This document shows, piece by piece, positions 55,201-64,000 of a stretch of 64,000 bases of DNA. Location: assembly GCF_003390935.1 (NCBI RefSeq), contig NZ_QNQZ01000002.1, forward strand, positions 310,001 to 374,000, written 5' to 3'. The stretch's first letter is position 1. Every line of letters starts with the position of its first letter. The position numbers and the translations under genes are program-made. The notes beneath the pieces were generated by a model. The model searched no databases and was not told the DNA's origin. It worked only from the letters and a program-made list of their open reading frames with translations. The DNA is from Lewinella sp. IMCC34191 (GTDB lineage: Bacteria; Bacteroidota; Bacteroidia; Chitinophagales; Saprospiraceae).

Positions 55201-56164
55201 GGAAGTCTATCCGACCATCTACGATAAGGAGCAGACCATATCCACCCTACAGCAAAACAGTGACAGCCCGCTGCTTGAAATCGATGTCCAACGCAATATC
55301 ATCTTTCGCGGCCGGGCTACCGTGACCGACGGTAAGTTCTCCTTCGAGTTCGTGGTACCGAACGACATCGATTATTCCTTCGGCCCGGCCAAAGTCAGTT
55401 ACTACGCGGCCGATAAATCCCAGCGTACCGATGCCGCCGGCTTCTACGATCGCCTCATCGTCGGCGGCACCGGAGACGATACCGCGGCTAACGACGAAGG
55501 CCCGACCGTGGAAGTCTACCTCGACGACACGGATTTCGTGACCGGCGGAGAAGTCTCCTCCGACCCCGTCCTGTTGCTGCACCTGACCGATGACCTGGGC
55601 ATTAATGTAACCGGCAACAGTATTGGTCACGATTTAGAGGCAGTGCTCGACGAAGATTCCCGGAATCCAATTGTACTGAACGACTATTACGAAGCGGATG
55701 TGGATAATTACCGTAGCGGGAAGGTCCGCTACCCCCTATTCGATCTCGAACCCGGGCTGCACACGGTGCGGATCCGGGCCTGGGACGTGGCCAACAACAG
55801 CACGGTATCCAGTACCGAGTTCATTGTGGCCTCTGACATGGGGGATGCGCTCACCCACGTGCTTAACTATCCCAACCCCTTCACCACCTCGACCTGCTTT
55901 CAATTCGATCATACCCTCGTTGGTCAGGAAGTGAGCGCACTGATTCAGATCTATACCGTCAGTGGTCGCCTGGTCAAGACCCTACAGGCTGACTTCCCCG
56001 TAAGTGACGGCACCGTTCGCCAAGACGACTGTATCGAATGGGACGGCCTGGATGACTACGGTGACCAGCTGGCGCGCGGAGTGTACCTCTACCAGATCCG
56101 GCTGCAGGGAGACGGAACGAACATCATCAACGGGGAACTCGAAAAACTGGTCATCCTTAAATAG
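52286..56164 (+). CDS. porU: Type IX secretion system C25 peptidase/sortase PorU
   Basis: 1292 residues with a signal peptide (MPKLFPAFICLLLSGAIGA). The N-terminal beta-rich region precedes the gingipain-like C25 domain (about residues 535-890: DMIIVTHPEFKSQAENLAQH; YLLLFGDGSFDHRN). The catalytic dyad is visible as His780 in TYLGHGGPRGW and Cys820 in ITATCTFSNYDD. The C-terminus holds a FlgD/T9SS-type beta-sandwich (LNYPNPFTTSTCFQFDH ... WDGLDDYGDQLARGVYLYQI). PorU removes the C-terminal sorting signal of T9SS cargo and attaches it to surface lipopolysaccharide. Length fits PorU rather than a secreted gingipain. Confidence 0.92.
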   Translation: MPKLFPAFICLLLSGAIGAQITVRQQLTWEEPTVVEWEGNRRVVLSYIVGDDESALRTGKLPPFIHTLRPADGRSYSVEVVELESESFLPPSGFESPGDTDFTFSYSSVLQPEGWSGKISGPSIIATTGGLQRLTSVSLRLVPGPGKVNPKSLNFTTQSVLREGDIYKIAVQTTGVYRLSRAFLTDALKVSGLDAIDPRDIKIYGQRGGMLPETVNATPPDDLSELAIHIEGEGDGSFDGGDYILFYAEGPDRQTYDPVGDRFSLEKNIYSTENHYYLQLNASGRGRRVGTLPTAAGGTVTTAYDDVQHYEEDQANILHVLSKTTNSHGSGQSWWGDFFEGSREKSYPTFVFPDLVTEEPVGVRARMAVRAEASSRFFVSVNGTEIASNLASAVIFGAQEQSPAARPTTLSGSVNAASDRLDVRVLYPRIGGGGRSEAWLDYVQLRGRRRLSFGGRKQFAFRDTRTIDAASVTFDLLNPPAGVRVWRVDGPDVWQAGLSGNRFNAPAGALYEYVAFQDNTGLEPRALGKVANQNIHAINRADMIIVTHPEFKSQAENLAQHRRDHNGFTVQLVTTEEIYNEFSSGRDDPAAIRNFVRMVYERDPGLKYLLLFGDGSFDHRNIYKLGTNFIPVFEHDGSLTEVNSFPADDFYGIMTPAFGSQPLAPDLSIAVGRLPLKSADEANPLVDKLIRYDTDPSTFGDWRTRMVFVGDDEDRGRHTIDVNRVANAVESRKPDLNFDKLYFDLYPQQSISAGERYPAITEGLDRAVFRGAMAVTYLGHGGPRGWAQERVLTIPQIRNWTRPESSPDPIQPPVFITATCTFSNYDDASFVSAGEEALLTPNGGVIALMTTTRPVFATRNYQLTNNTVQAMLDRSDGEWPSLGDIIRIAKNATTPVDDVNYLQGDTENARKYTLLGDPATVLALPRHSVRTTMIDTLPVDMSRSDTVRALQKVRISGEVITVDSVLLSNFNGEVYPTIYDKEQTISTLQQNSDSPLLEIDVQRNIIFRGRATVTDGKFSFEFVVPNDIDYSFGPAKVSYYAADKSQRTDAAGFYDRLIVGGTGDDTAANDEGPTVEVYLDDTDFVTGGEVSSDPVLLLHLTDDLGINVTGNSIGHDLEAVLDEDSRNPIVLNDYYEADVDNYRSGKVRYPLFDLEPGLHTVRIRAWDVANNSTVSSTEFIVASDMGDALTHVLNYPNPFTTSTCFQFDHTLVGQEVSALIQIYTVSGRLVKTLQADFPVSDGTVRQDDCIEWDGLDDYGDQLARGVYLYQIRLQGDGTNIINGELEKLVILK

Positions 56165-56370
56165 CCGGCTTGGCACGCGCTTCAGCCCGAAGAGCATCCG
56201 GTATTTCCTCAGTTCCTATGGCTGTCGGCACACGAGAAGGCGATGGCGCCTGGCCTTGAGTCTGGCTATGCCTACCGCTTGGTTGCGCCCCAACTCCATA
56301 CCACGGAGGTACAGCGATCTTAGCGGTTTCTGCCAGGCTCATTTAGGCCGATATTCCGACTGATAAGGGC

Positions 56371-56412
56371 AAAAAAAAGCGGCCCTGACCGGTAATACCG
56401 ATCAGGGCCGCT
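56371..56412 (-). terminator. Rho-independent terminator of the second SusC/SusD operon
   Basis: On the minus strand AGCGGCCCTGA and TCAGGGCCGCT arms with a 13-base loop are followed by eight T residues, 26 bases past the SusD stop. Confidence 0.88.
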
Positions 56413-56437
56413 CGCGTACCGGCTGGTGCCGATTAGG

Positions 56438-58156
56438 TTAGTAACCGGGGTTCTGACCGAGTACATCCAGTCCCTGCAGGTCGATCTGACCCTGGGGGAT
56501 GGGATAGTACAGATCCTGGGGGGCGGTAAACTGGGCACCGCCGAATTGTACGGGAAGGAATTGGCGCTCGTAGTCCACGTAGCTGTTCAGGAAGGACTCG
56601 GCCCGTCCCCAACGGCGCAGGTCAAAGAAGCGGTGGCCTTCACCGGAAAGCTCAAGCTTCCGCTCAAACTGCAGGATTTTGCGGGCATTCGCCTGGCTTC
56701 CTAAGTCGTCGTAGAGGGAAATCTCGTAGTTGGCGGGAGAGTCCTCCAGCTCGGAGTTGGCAGCCCGCTCGCGGACCATATTGATCAGGTCGAGGGCATC
56801 GTCCAGGTTACCCAATTCGATCTCGGCCTCGGCCAGCATCAGCAGTACGTCGGCGTACCGGAGTACCACGTAGTTGACGGCGGGATAGCCACGGGTCCAG
56901 CTGGTACCGTCGGAGAAGGTATTCTCCTGCGATTGGTAGTAGATGAACTTCTTAGGCGCGTAGGGACCACCGTGAGCCTGGTCGCGGATCCAGGGACGAC
57001 CGGGGTGAGGGCCCCAGTCGAGGTAAGGAACACCGCGACGACCGACGGAGTGGTCGAGACGAGGGTCGACGGGTTTATCGTCAACCGTGAAAGGATCTTC
57101 GGCGGATAGACCGAAGTCGTTAGTAATGGCATTGCCCTCGCTCCGGTAAGCCTCGTCAAACAGCGGAAGGCCACCCTCCGTACGGAAGGAGTTCACCAGG
57201 TCGAAGCTCGGCTGGAAGAAACCACAGCAACCGCCGGGTCCGCTGGATCCGGTATTGTGGGGGAAGTTCAGTACGAAGTCGGGGTTGGCATTATTGACCG
57301 TACCGGTATTGGCGGCGGCCTGAATGGCAAAAATGGATTCGCTGTTGTTGTCGAAAGCAGCGTTGAACAGATCACCGTAGTTCGGCAGCAGGGCAAGTGC
57401 CTGACCGTTGGCGGTCTGACCGTTCTCCACTACCCAATCAAACATGCCCTTCGCGTCGGACCATTTCTCCTGGAAGAGGTACACTTTGCCTAGCAGCGAG
57501 GCGGCGGCGGTCTTATTGGCACGACCGGCCTGCTCCTGCGTAGCAGGGAGGTTCTCGTAAGCATACATCAGGTCAGCCTCGATGTCGGACCAGAGGTCGG
57601 AGGAGGGGACGAGTACGGCTTCTTCCGAGGTCAGATCTTCGGTGACGAAGGGGGCCTTGCCGAAAGAGATCTTAACCTGAAAGTAGTAGAGGGCACGGAG
57701 GAAACGTCCTTCGGCCATGGCCGATGCACGAAATTCGTCACTGACGTTGGGGTCGGTAGAGTTTTTGGCGATTCCGACGGCGGCATTTGAGCGGGCTACC
57801 CCTTCAAAGAGACCGTTCCAGCGATCGGAAGGAATCCGGGAGGTAGTGGTAAGCTGGTAACGAACCAATTCGTTGATGTCGGCGAAGTCACCCGTTTCGG
57901 TGCCCTTATTGGCATCACCGCCCTGAATGGAACCGTTCGCCCAGTTAGAGGCTCCGGCAAAGTAGTTGCCACGGCCACCCAGTTGGGAATAAGCACCGAT
58001 CAGTAGACCGTCGATACCCGGCCGGCTACCCAGCACGTCTTCGTTAAGCGAACCGGTGGGGGCCACCTCCAGGAAATCATCCGAGCAGCCCTGGAAAACC
58101 AGGCCCAGCGCTGCCAGGGTGGCGAATATATAGGTGAGACGTTTTTTAGTCTGCAT
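56438..58156 (-). CDS. SusD/RagB family nutrient-binding lipoprotein (second locus)
   Basis: 572 residues with a lipobox (LGLVFQGC). The SusD pattern is clear: FLEVAPTGSLNEDVLGSRPGIDGLLIGAYSQL, RFLRALYYFQVKISFGKAPFVTEDL and the C-terminal LQFERKLELSGEGHRFFDLRRWG, then NPGY. It is the surface lid for the SusC protein encoded 77 bp upstream. No carbohydrate enzyme lies in this operon, so the ligand could be a glycan or another large nutrient. Confidence 0.95.
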   Translation of the reverse strand: MQTKKRLTYIFATLAALGLVFQGCSDDFLEVAPTGSLNEDVLGSRPGIDGLLIGAYSQLGGRGNYFAGASNWANGSIQGGDANKGTETGDFADINELVRYQLTTTSRIPSDRWNGLFEGVARSNAAVGIAKNSTDPNVSDEFRASAMAEGRFLRALYYFQVKISFGKAPFVTEDLTSEEAVLVPSSDLWSDIEADLMYAYENLPATQEQAGRANKTAAASLLGKVYLFQEKWSDAKGMFDWVVENGQTANGQALALLPNYGDLFNAAFDNNSESIFAIQAAANTGTVNNANPDFVLNFPHNTGSSGPGGCCGFFQPSFDLVNSFRTEGGLPLFDEAYRSEGNAITNDFGLSAEDPFTVDDKPVDPRLDHSVGRRGVPYLDWGPHPGRPWIRDQAHGGPYAPKKFIYYQSQENTFSDGTSWTRGYPAVNYVVLRYADVLLMLAEAEIELGNLDDALDLINMVRERAANSELEDSPANYEISLYDDLGSQANARKILQFERKLELSGEGHRFFDLRRWGRAESFLNSYVDYERQFLPVQFGGAQFTAPQDLYYPIPQGQIDLQGLDVLGQNPGY

Positions 58157-58233
58157 GATAGTTTTAATTAAATGTGTTCGTGTCCGGCTCGTCCCGCCCG
58201 GCCTTGAGCCGGGCGGGACGAATGTTGGACTGT

Positions 58234-61200
58234 TTAGAAACCAACGGTTAGGGACAGGTTATAGCCACGGGTGACGGGGTAGTTGCCCAGGTCGACCCCG
58301 AAGAGGGTGTCGGCCGCGCCACCTACCGCCGGGTCAAGCCCTTCGTAACCGGTGATCGTGAACAGGTTATTGGCCGATACGGCAACACGGAGATTGCTCA
58401 CGAAGCCATTGAAAGCGTTATCGGGGAAGGAGTATCCCAGCGAGATATTCTGCAGGCGCAGGTAATCGGCGCTCTCCACGTAGTAGCTGTTCGACTCCGT
58501 CGAGGTGCTGAAGTTGGAAATGTTCTCGTAGATCGGAACATTCGTATTCGGGTTGTCTGGCGTCCAGCTGTCGAGCACCCGGGTGGATACCGCCGCACCC
58601 ACGAAGGTGCCGTAGAAGTCGGTGAACCACTTGGAGTAGTTGTAGACCTCGCCACCGAGAGAGGTGTAGAAGAAGGTCGTCAGGTCGAATCCTTTGTAGT
58701 CGAAGCGGAGGTTGAAACCACCGGTGAAATCAGGAACCGCGCTTCCCAGGAAGGTACGGTCGGCCTCGGTGATCTGTCCGTCGGGAATACCGGTGAGCTC
58801 ACCGTTCTCGTCACGGCTGTTGTTGTCTTCGAAGCGGAAGCGGCCGGGAGCGGCACCCTCCTGATCGGGGGCGTTCTGCACTTCAAGGTCGCTCTGGAAC
58901 AGGCCGATGACGTTATAGCCGAAGAAGGAAGACAGGGGCATACCGACCTGGTTACGGACGATGGTTCCGGTGATCCGGGGGCTGGCTACGTTGGTATCGA
59001 AGAAGTCTACGTCGTCGGTAAACTTGGTGATCTCGTTGTTCAGCCAGGCACCGTTGATGGTCGCCTCGATTCCGAAGTCGCCGGCGATCTTGGTCCGGTA
59101 GATAAGCTGGGCGTCGATACCTTCGTTGAGCATGCTGCCGATGTTGACCGACGGTGGCGTAGCGGAGGGGCCGAGTACATTGGGGACGGCGAGCTGCACC
59201 AACAGGTCGTTGGTTTCCTTGCGCCAGATATCGACGATCACGTCGAAGTTGCCACCGAGCAGGGTCGCGTCAAATCCGATGTTGGAGGTCACCGAGGTTT
59301 CCCACTGCGCGGTTTCCGTACCGATCCGGCTGCGGTAGAAACCGGCGATAGCGGTGGAGTTGGATCCCGAGATATCGTAGCTGGATGGTCCCAGTCCCGT
59401 ACCGAAGAGCGAGAAGCGGTTGTCGCCGGATACGTTGTTGGAGTTACCCATCTGGCCCCAGCCACCCCGAACTTTCAGGTCGGCAAAGAAGGTCTGGTTC
59501 TGCATGAAGGGCTCCGCTGTTACGCGCCAGGCGGCGGAAATAGCGGGGAAGGTTCCGTAGCGGTTGTCGGTACCGAAGCGGCTGGAACCGTCGCGACGCA
59601 GTACACCGGTCAGATAGTAGCGGTCGTTCCAGTTGTAGTTGACTTGACCGAAGACCGAATAGAACCGGCTGCCGTTGGTGAAACCGGAGTTGACCACGCG
59701 GCTGTTTACGTTATTTAGAGATACGAAGTCGACGCTTTCGCTGAAGGGGTTGATGCCAGATCCGTCACTGTTCCGGAATTTACCGATCTCCAGGGCTTCC
59801 ACGCCGGCCAGGACGTTCAGGCTATGCGCGCCGAACTTCTGGGTGTAGGTAGCGGTGTTACTCCAGATCCAGTCCGTGCCGTAGCCCTGAAATTCACTGT
59901 AGCTGAAGCTGCCGATGTTCTCCGCGTTTTCGTAGGTGGAGCGGCCGTAGGAACGACCGTTATAGCCGACGTATTTGCCGCCGAAGCTGGACCGAAGGAC
60001 GAGGGCATCGATGGGGTCGAACTCCAGGTAAAGATTACCGAAGGCGATGTTCTCGAAGTTCTGGTTGTTCGCCAGTCCTTCCCGCTCGGCGACCGGGTTA
60101 CGGGGGTTACCGAAGCCGGGGGCACGGGTACCGGCGTAACCGCCGTACTCGTCACGTACCGGAATGAGGGGATTCAGGCGGAAGGCCGAAAGGATCTGGT
60201 TCTCCTCGTTGGAGCTGCCCGCTCCCCCACCACCACCGGTGAGGCCGAGGGTCTTGCGGTGGGTGAACTGGAGGTTCTGACCGAAGCGCACCCTGCTGCC
60301 CAGGTCAAACTCGGTGTTCATACGGGCGGTGTACCGCTCGTAGTCGTTTTCCAGCAGGATCCCCTCCTGTAGCTGGGCACCCAGGCTCACGTAGTAACGG
60401 GTGTTTTCCGTGGAACCGGAGAATCCGAGCGTATGCCGGTTCACCATGGCGGTGCGCGTAATGGCATCGTACCAATCGGTACCTTCCTTATTGGCGCGAA
60501 CTACCTGATAGAGGGGGCCCAGGTTGGGGTCGATATTGTACTTTTCCCGCTGGGCTTCGAGGTCGACGCTGCCGACGACGCCGCTGGCATCACCCACGAG
60601 GATGTAGTCGGGCACGACGGGCGTTTCCCCGCTACCGTACTGTGGGTGGCTGTAGGCCGGATCGACTCCGTTGGCCGCCGCCGTGTTGCGGATGGCCTCC
60701 CAGGTCTTCATCGCATCCTGCGCGGGCGTCAGGATCGGGTTTCCACTACCCGGGTCGGTAAAGCCGGTCAGCCCGTTGTAGGTGACCTTGAGGGGCGAAG
60801 CTTCCTTGCTGCCGCGCTTGGTCTGGATGACCACCACGCCGTTCGCCGCACGCGCACCGTAGATGGAGGCGGAGGCAGCGTCCTTCAGGATGGACGTATT
60901 CTGAATATCGTCCGGGGAAAGGAAATCGATATTCGTTTGCGGCACCCCGTCAACGACGTAAAGAGGATTGTTGCCGCCGAAGGAGCCGAAACCCCGCACC
61001 CGGATAATGGACTGGGTACCGGGCTGACCGCTGGTAATGACCGTTACCCCCGCGGCACGACCCTGCAGCTGCTGCTCTACGTTACCGGACGGGATGGCGG
61101 TGAGCTCTTCCGTGCTTACCGTGGAAATGGCGCCGGTGGTCTGCCGCTTGCTCGTGACGGCGTAACCGGTAACGACTACCTCGTCGAGGGCGACCCCCTC

Positions 61201-61479
61201 ACTCATCACTACGTCCACGACCGTTTGACCGCTAAGGGTGACGGTCTGGGTTTCGTAGCCGGTGAAGGAATAGATAAGGTCGGTGACATTGGCCGGAACG
61301 GTGAGTTCGTAGTTGCCGTCAATATCGGCGACGGTACCCACCGAGGTGCCCTGTGCAATGACCGTCGCTCCAATGAGGGGTAGTCCGTCGGGATCTGTTA
61401 TGGTACCGGTGACTGTTGTTTGCCCGTAGATGGCCGCCGAGCATAGCAGCGCCATCAGTAGGCCCAAAAGTTGTTTCAT
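58234..61479 (-). CDS. SusC/RagA TonB-linked outer-membrane protein (second locus)
   Basis: 1081 residues with a signal peptide (MKQLLGLLMALLCSAAIYG). It starts directly with the carboxypeptidase-regulatory-like domain (TVTGTITDPDGLPLIGATVIA), then TonB box/plug (LDEVVVTGYAVTSKRQTTGAI; NNPLYVVDGVPQTNID; NTSILKDAASASIYGARAANGV) and barrel. There is no STN domain, unlike the SusC at 23633, so it is not expected to signal through a FecR protein, and none is adjacent. Regulation is therefore probably different from the first locus. Confidence 0.95.
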   Translation of the reverse strand: MKQLLGLLMALLCSAAIYGQTTVTGTITDPDGLPLIGATVIAQGTSVGTVADIDGNYELTVPANVTDLIYSFTGYETQTVTLSGQTVVDVVMSEGVALDEVVVTGYAVTSKRQTTGAISTVSTEELTAIPSGNVEQQLQGRAAGVTVITSGQPGTQSIIRVRGFGSFGGNNPLYVVDGVPQTNIDFLSPDDIQNTSILKDAASASIYGARAANGVVVIQTKRGSKEASPLKVTYNGLTGFTDPGSGNPILTPAQDAMKTWEAIRNTAAANGVDPAYSHPQYGSGETPVVPDYILVGDASGVVGSVDLEAQREKYNIDPNLGPLYQVVRANKEGTDWYDAITRTAMVNRHTLGFSGSTENTRYYVSLGAQLQEGILLENDYERYTARMNTEFDLGSRVRFGQNLQFTHRKTLGLTGGGGGAGSSNEENQILSAFRLNPLIPVRDEYGGYAGTRAPGFGNPRNPVAEREGLANNQNFENIAFGNLYLEFDPIDALVLRSSFGGKYVGYNGRSYGRSTYENAENIGSFSYSEFQGYGTDWIWSNTATYTQKFGAHSLNVLAGVEALEIGKFRNSDGSGINPFSESVDFVSLNNVNSRVVNSGFTNGSRFYSVFGQVNYNWNDRYYLTGVLRRDGSSRFGTDNRYGTFPAISAAWRVTAEPFMQNQTFFADLKVRGGWGQMGNSNNVSGDNRFSLFGTGLGPSSYDISGSNSTAIAGFYRSRIGTETAQWETSVTSNIGFDATLLGGNFDVIVDIWRKETNDLLVQLAVPNVLGPSATPPSVNIGSMLNEGIDAQLIYRTKIAGDFGIEATINGAWLNNEITKFTDDVDFFDTNVASPRITGTIVRNQVGMPLSSFFGYNVIGLFQSDLEVQNAPDQEGAAPGRFRFEDNNSRDENGELTGIPDGQITEADRTFLGSAVPDFTGGFNLRFDYKGFDLTTFFYTSLGGEVYNYSKWFTDFYGTFVGAAVSTRVLDSWTPDNPNTNVPIYENISNFSTSTESNSYYVESADYLRLQNISLGYSFPDNAFNGFVSNLRVAVSANNLFTITGYEGLDPAVGGAADTLFGVDLGNYPVTRGYNLSLTVGF

Positions 61480-61676
61480 GATCGAGATTAAATTAGTGAG
61501 TTCAAAAAAATCAGGAAGGAGGACAAGCCTACCTTCCGGGCTTCTTTGAGGGCGCTAACATACCAAATAAATTAATCAGCTAAAAGAACCGGAATTATGT
61601 TTTGACCGATGGCCTACCATACAATATTATGGTGCCTGGCAAAAGCCTACCTATCTTGGCGCTTTACTTTGTTTGC

Positions 61677-64000
61677 ATGAAATCGCTCATCTTAAGCCTA
61701 GCCAGCTGCCTCTTTTTGATCGCCGGATGTCGGCAAAAAGAGGATGCTGCGCTTTTTCAACGGATAGACACCGCAAAAAGCGGCCTGGCCTTCGCCAATC
61801 GGATTACCGAGAACGACACCTTTAACATCCTCGATTTCGAGTACGTCTACAACGGCGGGGGAGTGGGAGCCGGTGATTTCAACGGCGACGGCCTCACCGA
61901 TCTTTACTTCACCGGAAATACCGCCGACAATAAAATTTTTCTCAATCGCGGTGACTTTCAGTTCACCGACGTAACGGCCGAGGCCGGCGTTGCCGCCGCC
62001 GGCCGCTGGTGCAGCGGCATCACGGTTGCCGACATCAACGCCGACGGGCGCCCCGACCTGTACGTCAGCGCTACCGTATACGAGCCGGGGCCGCGCCGGG
62101 CCAACCTGCTCTTCCTCAATACGGGCAACGAAGCCGGGCCCGACGGGCTGGCGATCCCGCACTTCATCGAGGTGGCCGCCACCGCCGGGGTCGCCGATAC
62201 CTCACACACGACCCAGTCCGCCTTTCTCGATTACGATCGCGACGGGGACCTCGACCTTTACCTGCTCATCAACGAGATGGACGACCGCGCCATCCCCAAC
62301 CGTTACCTGCCGAAGATTACCGACGGCAGCGGAAGAAAGAACGACAAGCTCTTCCGGAATGACGGGCCCGCACCCGACGGCCTGCCCCGCTTCACGGACG
62401 TCACCCGCGAGGCCGGCATCCTACGGGAGGGCTACGGCCTGGGCGTCTCGGTCTGTGACCTTAACACCGACGGGTGGCCGGACCTCTACGTCACCAACGA
62501 CTACATAAGCAACGACCTGCTGTGGATCAATAACCAGGACGGCACCTTCTCCGATCGATCCGGCGACTACCTCAAGCACACCAGCTACTCGGCCATGGGC
62601 AATGACGTGGCCGACCTGAATAACGATGGCCTGGAGGACGTGGTCGCCGTGGATATGTACCCGGAGAATAACCTCCGCCGCAAGGCCATGATGCCTCCCA
62701 ATAACTACACCGCCTACCTCAACAACGATCGCTTCGGCTACCTGCCCCAGTTCACCCGCAATACCCTGCAGCTCAACCGGCGGGTCAACGACAGCACCTT
62801 TCTGCTCAGCGACGTGGGTATGATGGCCGGCATCGCCTCGACCGACTGGAGCTGGAGCCCCCTGGCCGCCGACGTGGATAACGACGGCGATCGGGATCTG
62901 CTCATTACCAACGGCTTCCCTCGCGACGTGACGGATCGCGACTTTATGGACTACAACGTGGTGAACAGCCGCCTGGCCTCCCGGGAAATGCGCCTCGCCC
63001 AAATCCCCTCCATCAAGATCCCCAACTACGCTTACGAAAACGACGGGCAGTCCATTCCCCACTTCACGAAGCGGATCCGGGAATGGGGATTCGACTACCC
63101 CTCCTTCAGCAACGGGGCCGTCTACGCCGATCTGGATAACGACGGCGACCTGGACTACGTCGTCAACAACATCAACGACAGCTGCTTCCTTTTCCGCAAT
63201 AACCTGATTTCCGCGGAGAGACCGGCCACCGATAATTCCTGGATACAGCTCAGTCTGCGGCAACCGGGCGCCAATCCCGCTGCCATCGGAGCCAGGGTGA
63301 CCGTGGTCACCGACAGCGGCCTGCAGACGGCCTTCAATAGCCCGGTGCGGGGCTTTCTTTCCAGCGTAGCCGACGTCCTTCACTTCGGCCTGCGGCCGGC
63401 GGATTCCCTGCGGTCGGTACAGGTTATTTGGCCCGACGGTGCGCAGGAAGAATACACTTCCCTGGACCGGAACGCGCGTACGACCCTTCATCGTGGTCAA
63501 GGCCAACCGGCGGGAAAGCCTATCCCCGGGCAACCGGTTGCCGATTACCTGCTGGCCCAACCCGATCTGCTGGCTGACCTGCCCGTTCACCGGGACTGCC
63601 TGTTCATCGACTTCAACGTCCAACCCCTGCTCCCCCACAAACTTTCGGAGTACGGACCCGGACTCGCCGTAGCGGACGTCAACGGAGACGGGCTCGAAGA
63701 CCTGTACCGGTCGGGGAGTCACTTCTACCGCGGGGATCTGCTGATCCAGGGGCGGTCCGCCGACGGCAGCGCCACCTTCGAGCGGCGCGCCATACCGGCA
63801 AGCATGGCCGATGCCGAAGAACTGGGGTCCTTGTTCTTCGATGCAGACAATGACGGCGATAACGACCTCTACCTCGTATCGGGAGGCAGTGAGTTTTCCC
63901 TGGATCGCCCCGAGCTGGCGGACCAACTGCTATTCAATGACGGATCGGGCAATTTTAGCCGGGTGGAGGAAGCGCTTCCTGCAATAAAAGCCAGCGGGTC
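61677..64000 (+). CDS. FG-GAP/VCBS repeat, ASPIC/UnbV-type lipoprotein (C-terminus beyond window)
   Basis: Open from ATG at 61677 to the window end (at least 774 residues). Lipobox SCLFLIAGC. Repeated calcium-loop motifs of the FG-GAP/VCBS type are seen (GAGDFNGDGLTDLYFTGN; DINADGRPDLYVSA; DYDRDGDLDLYLL; DVDNDGDRDLLITNG; DLDNDGDLDYVVNN), suggesting a beta-propeller. Residues about 520-600 match the ASPIC/UnbV domain (WIQLSLRQPGANPAAIGARV; VQVIWPDGAQEEYTSL). Such proteins often follow SusC/SusD pairs and are thought to bind surface ligands. It is divergent from the SusC gene across about 200 bp. Confidence 0.9.
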   Translation, partial: MKSLILSLASCLFLIAGCRQKEDAALFQRIDTAKSGLAFANRITENDTFNILDFEYVYNGGGVGAGDFNGDGLTDLYFTGNTADNKIFLNRGDFQFTDVTAEAGVAAAGRWCSGITVADINADGRPDLYVSATVYEPGPRRANLLFLNTGNEAGPDGLAIPHFIEVAATAGVADTSHTTQSAFLDYDRDGDLDLYLLINEMDDRAIPNRYLPKITDGSGRKNDKLFRNDGPAPDGLPRFTDVTREAGILREGYGLGVSVCDLNTDGWPDLYVTNDYISNDLLWINNQDGTFSDRSGDYLKHTSYSAMGNDVADLNNDGLEDVVAVDMYPENNLRRKAMMPPNNYTAYLNNDRFGYLPQFTRNTLQLNRRVNDSTFLLSDVGMMAGIASTDWSWSPLAADVDNDGDRDLLITNGFPRDVTDRDFMDYNVVNSRLASREMRLAQIPSIKIPNYAYENDGQSIPHFTKRIREWGFDYPSFSNGAVYADLDNDGDLDYVVNNINDSCFLFRNNLISAERPATDNSWIQLSLRQPGANPAAIGARVTVVTDSGLQTAFNSPVRGFLSSVADVLHFGLRPADSLRSVQVIWPDGAQEEYTSLDRNARTTLHRGQGQPAGKPIPGQPVADYLLAQPDLLADLPVHRDCLFIDFNVQPLLPHKLSEYGPGLAVADVNGDGLEDLYRSGSHFYRGDLLIQGRSADGSATFERRAIPASMADAEELGSLFFDADNDGDNDLYLVSGGSEFSLDRPELADQLLFNDGSGNFSRVEEALPAIKASG

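Noticed and set aside
62421-63926. 501-codon minus-strand ORF
   Set aside because: Shadow of the FG-GAP/ASPIC-UnbV gene; Val/Gly/His-rich composition typical of reverse-strand reading.

Overview
The window reads as chromosomal DNA of a Bacteroidota bacterium, most likely a marine Saprospiria/Lewinella-type organism (the family placement is inference). Grounds: two SusC/SusD pairs, a GLPGLI protein beside a TonB-type receptor, type IX secretion genes (PorU and a PorP/SprF protein), many Bacteroidota-style lipoproteins, poor Shine-Dalgarno sites and a TAnnTTTG-type -7 element. Most of the window is G+C-rich. No rRNA or tRNA gene was recognised.

Layout. 1-6.2 kb: partial TonB-dependent receptor, GLPGLI protein, a small secreted protein, a broken lipoprotein gene and a dicarboxylate/cation symporter. 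6.6-15.4 kb is an island of foreign character: three A+T-richer genes on one strand (BAAT-like thioesterase, TraB/GumN-like lipoprotein, a two-TM coiled-coil protein), each bounded by GTTGGGC/GCCCAAC-like (or GTTCGGC) core sites. One well-formed 66-bp integron attC-like site is present. An intact IS1182-type element, an intact IS4-type element, a decayed IS4 copy and a 159-bp MITE-like element have landed in or beside these sites. No integrase is visible, so this looks like a cassette array without its integrase.

16-28.9 kb is a polysaccharide utilisation locus: clan-D-like glycosidase, GH3, BNR_4-type lyase/hydrolase, FAS1 lipoprotein, SusD, an STN-containing SusC, FecR anti-sigma and a divergent ECF sigma factor. 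Together they form a cell-surface signalling circuit. 29-41.5 kb is a mixed region: sugar isomerase-like lipoprotein, MBL-fold hydrolase, GH78 alpha-L-rhamnosidase, GNAT, SDR, SGNH esterase, sulfotransferase, DUF547 lipoprotein and a GH20 remnant. 41.7-47.5 kb holds gap, pgk, a large GAF-domain protein and a PhoH-like ATPase.

47.75-50.5 kb is the most unusual part. Two adjacent genes encode almost nothing but a 17-residue repeat (IVVEDIVTRGAEMASNN), eight IVVEDIVT motifs each, behind a short conserved N-terminal segment. Two 7-codon mini-ORFs, both encoding MVEDIIL, flank the pair, and a helical (TPR-like?) 517-residue protein is convergent with them. I do not recognise this arrangement. A multi-core peptide precursor, a peptide-signalling set or a self-assembling repeat protein are all possible.

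51-64 kb: PorP/SprF, PorU, a second SusC/SusD pair and an FG-GAP/ASPIC-UnbV lipoprotein that runs off the end. The two sugar loci supply outer-membrane glycan uptake, and the T9SS components export and attach surface enzymes.
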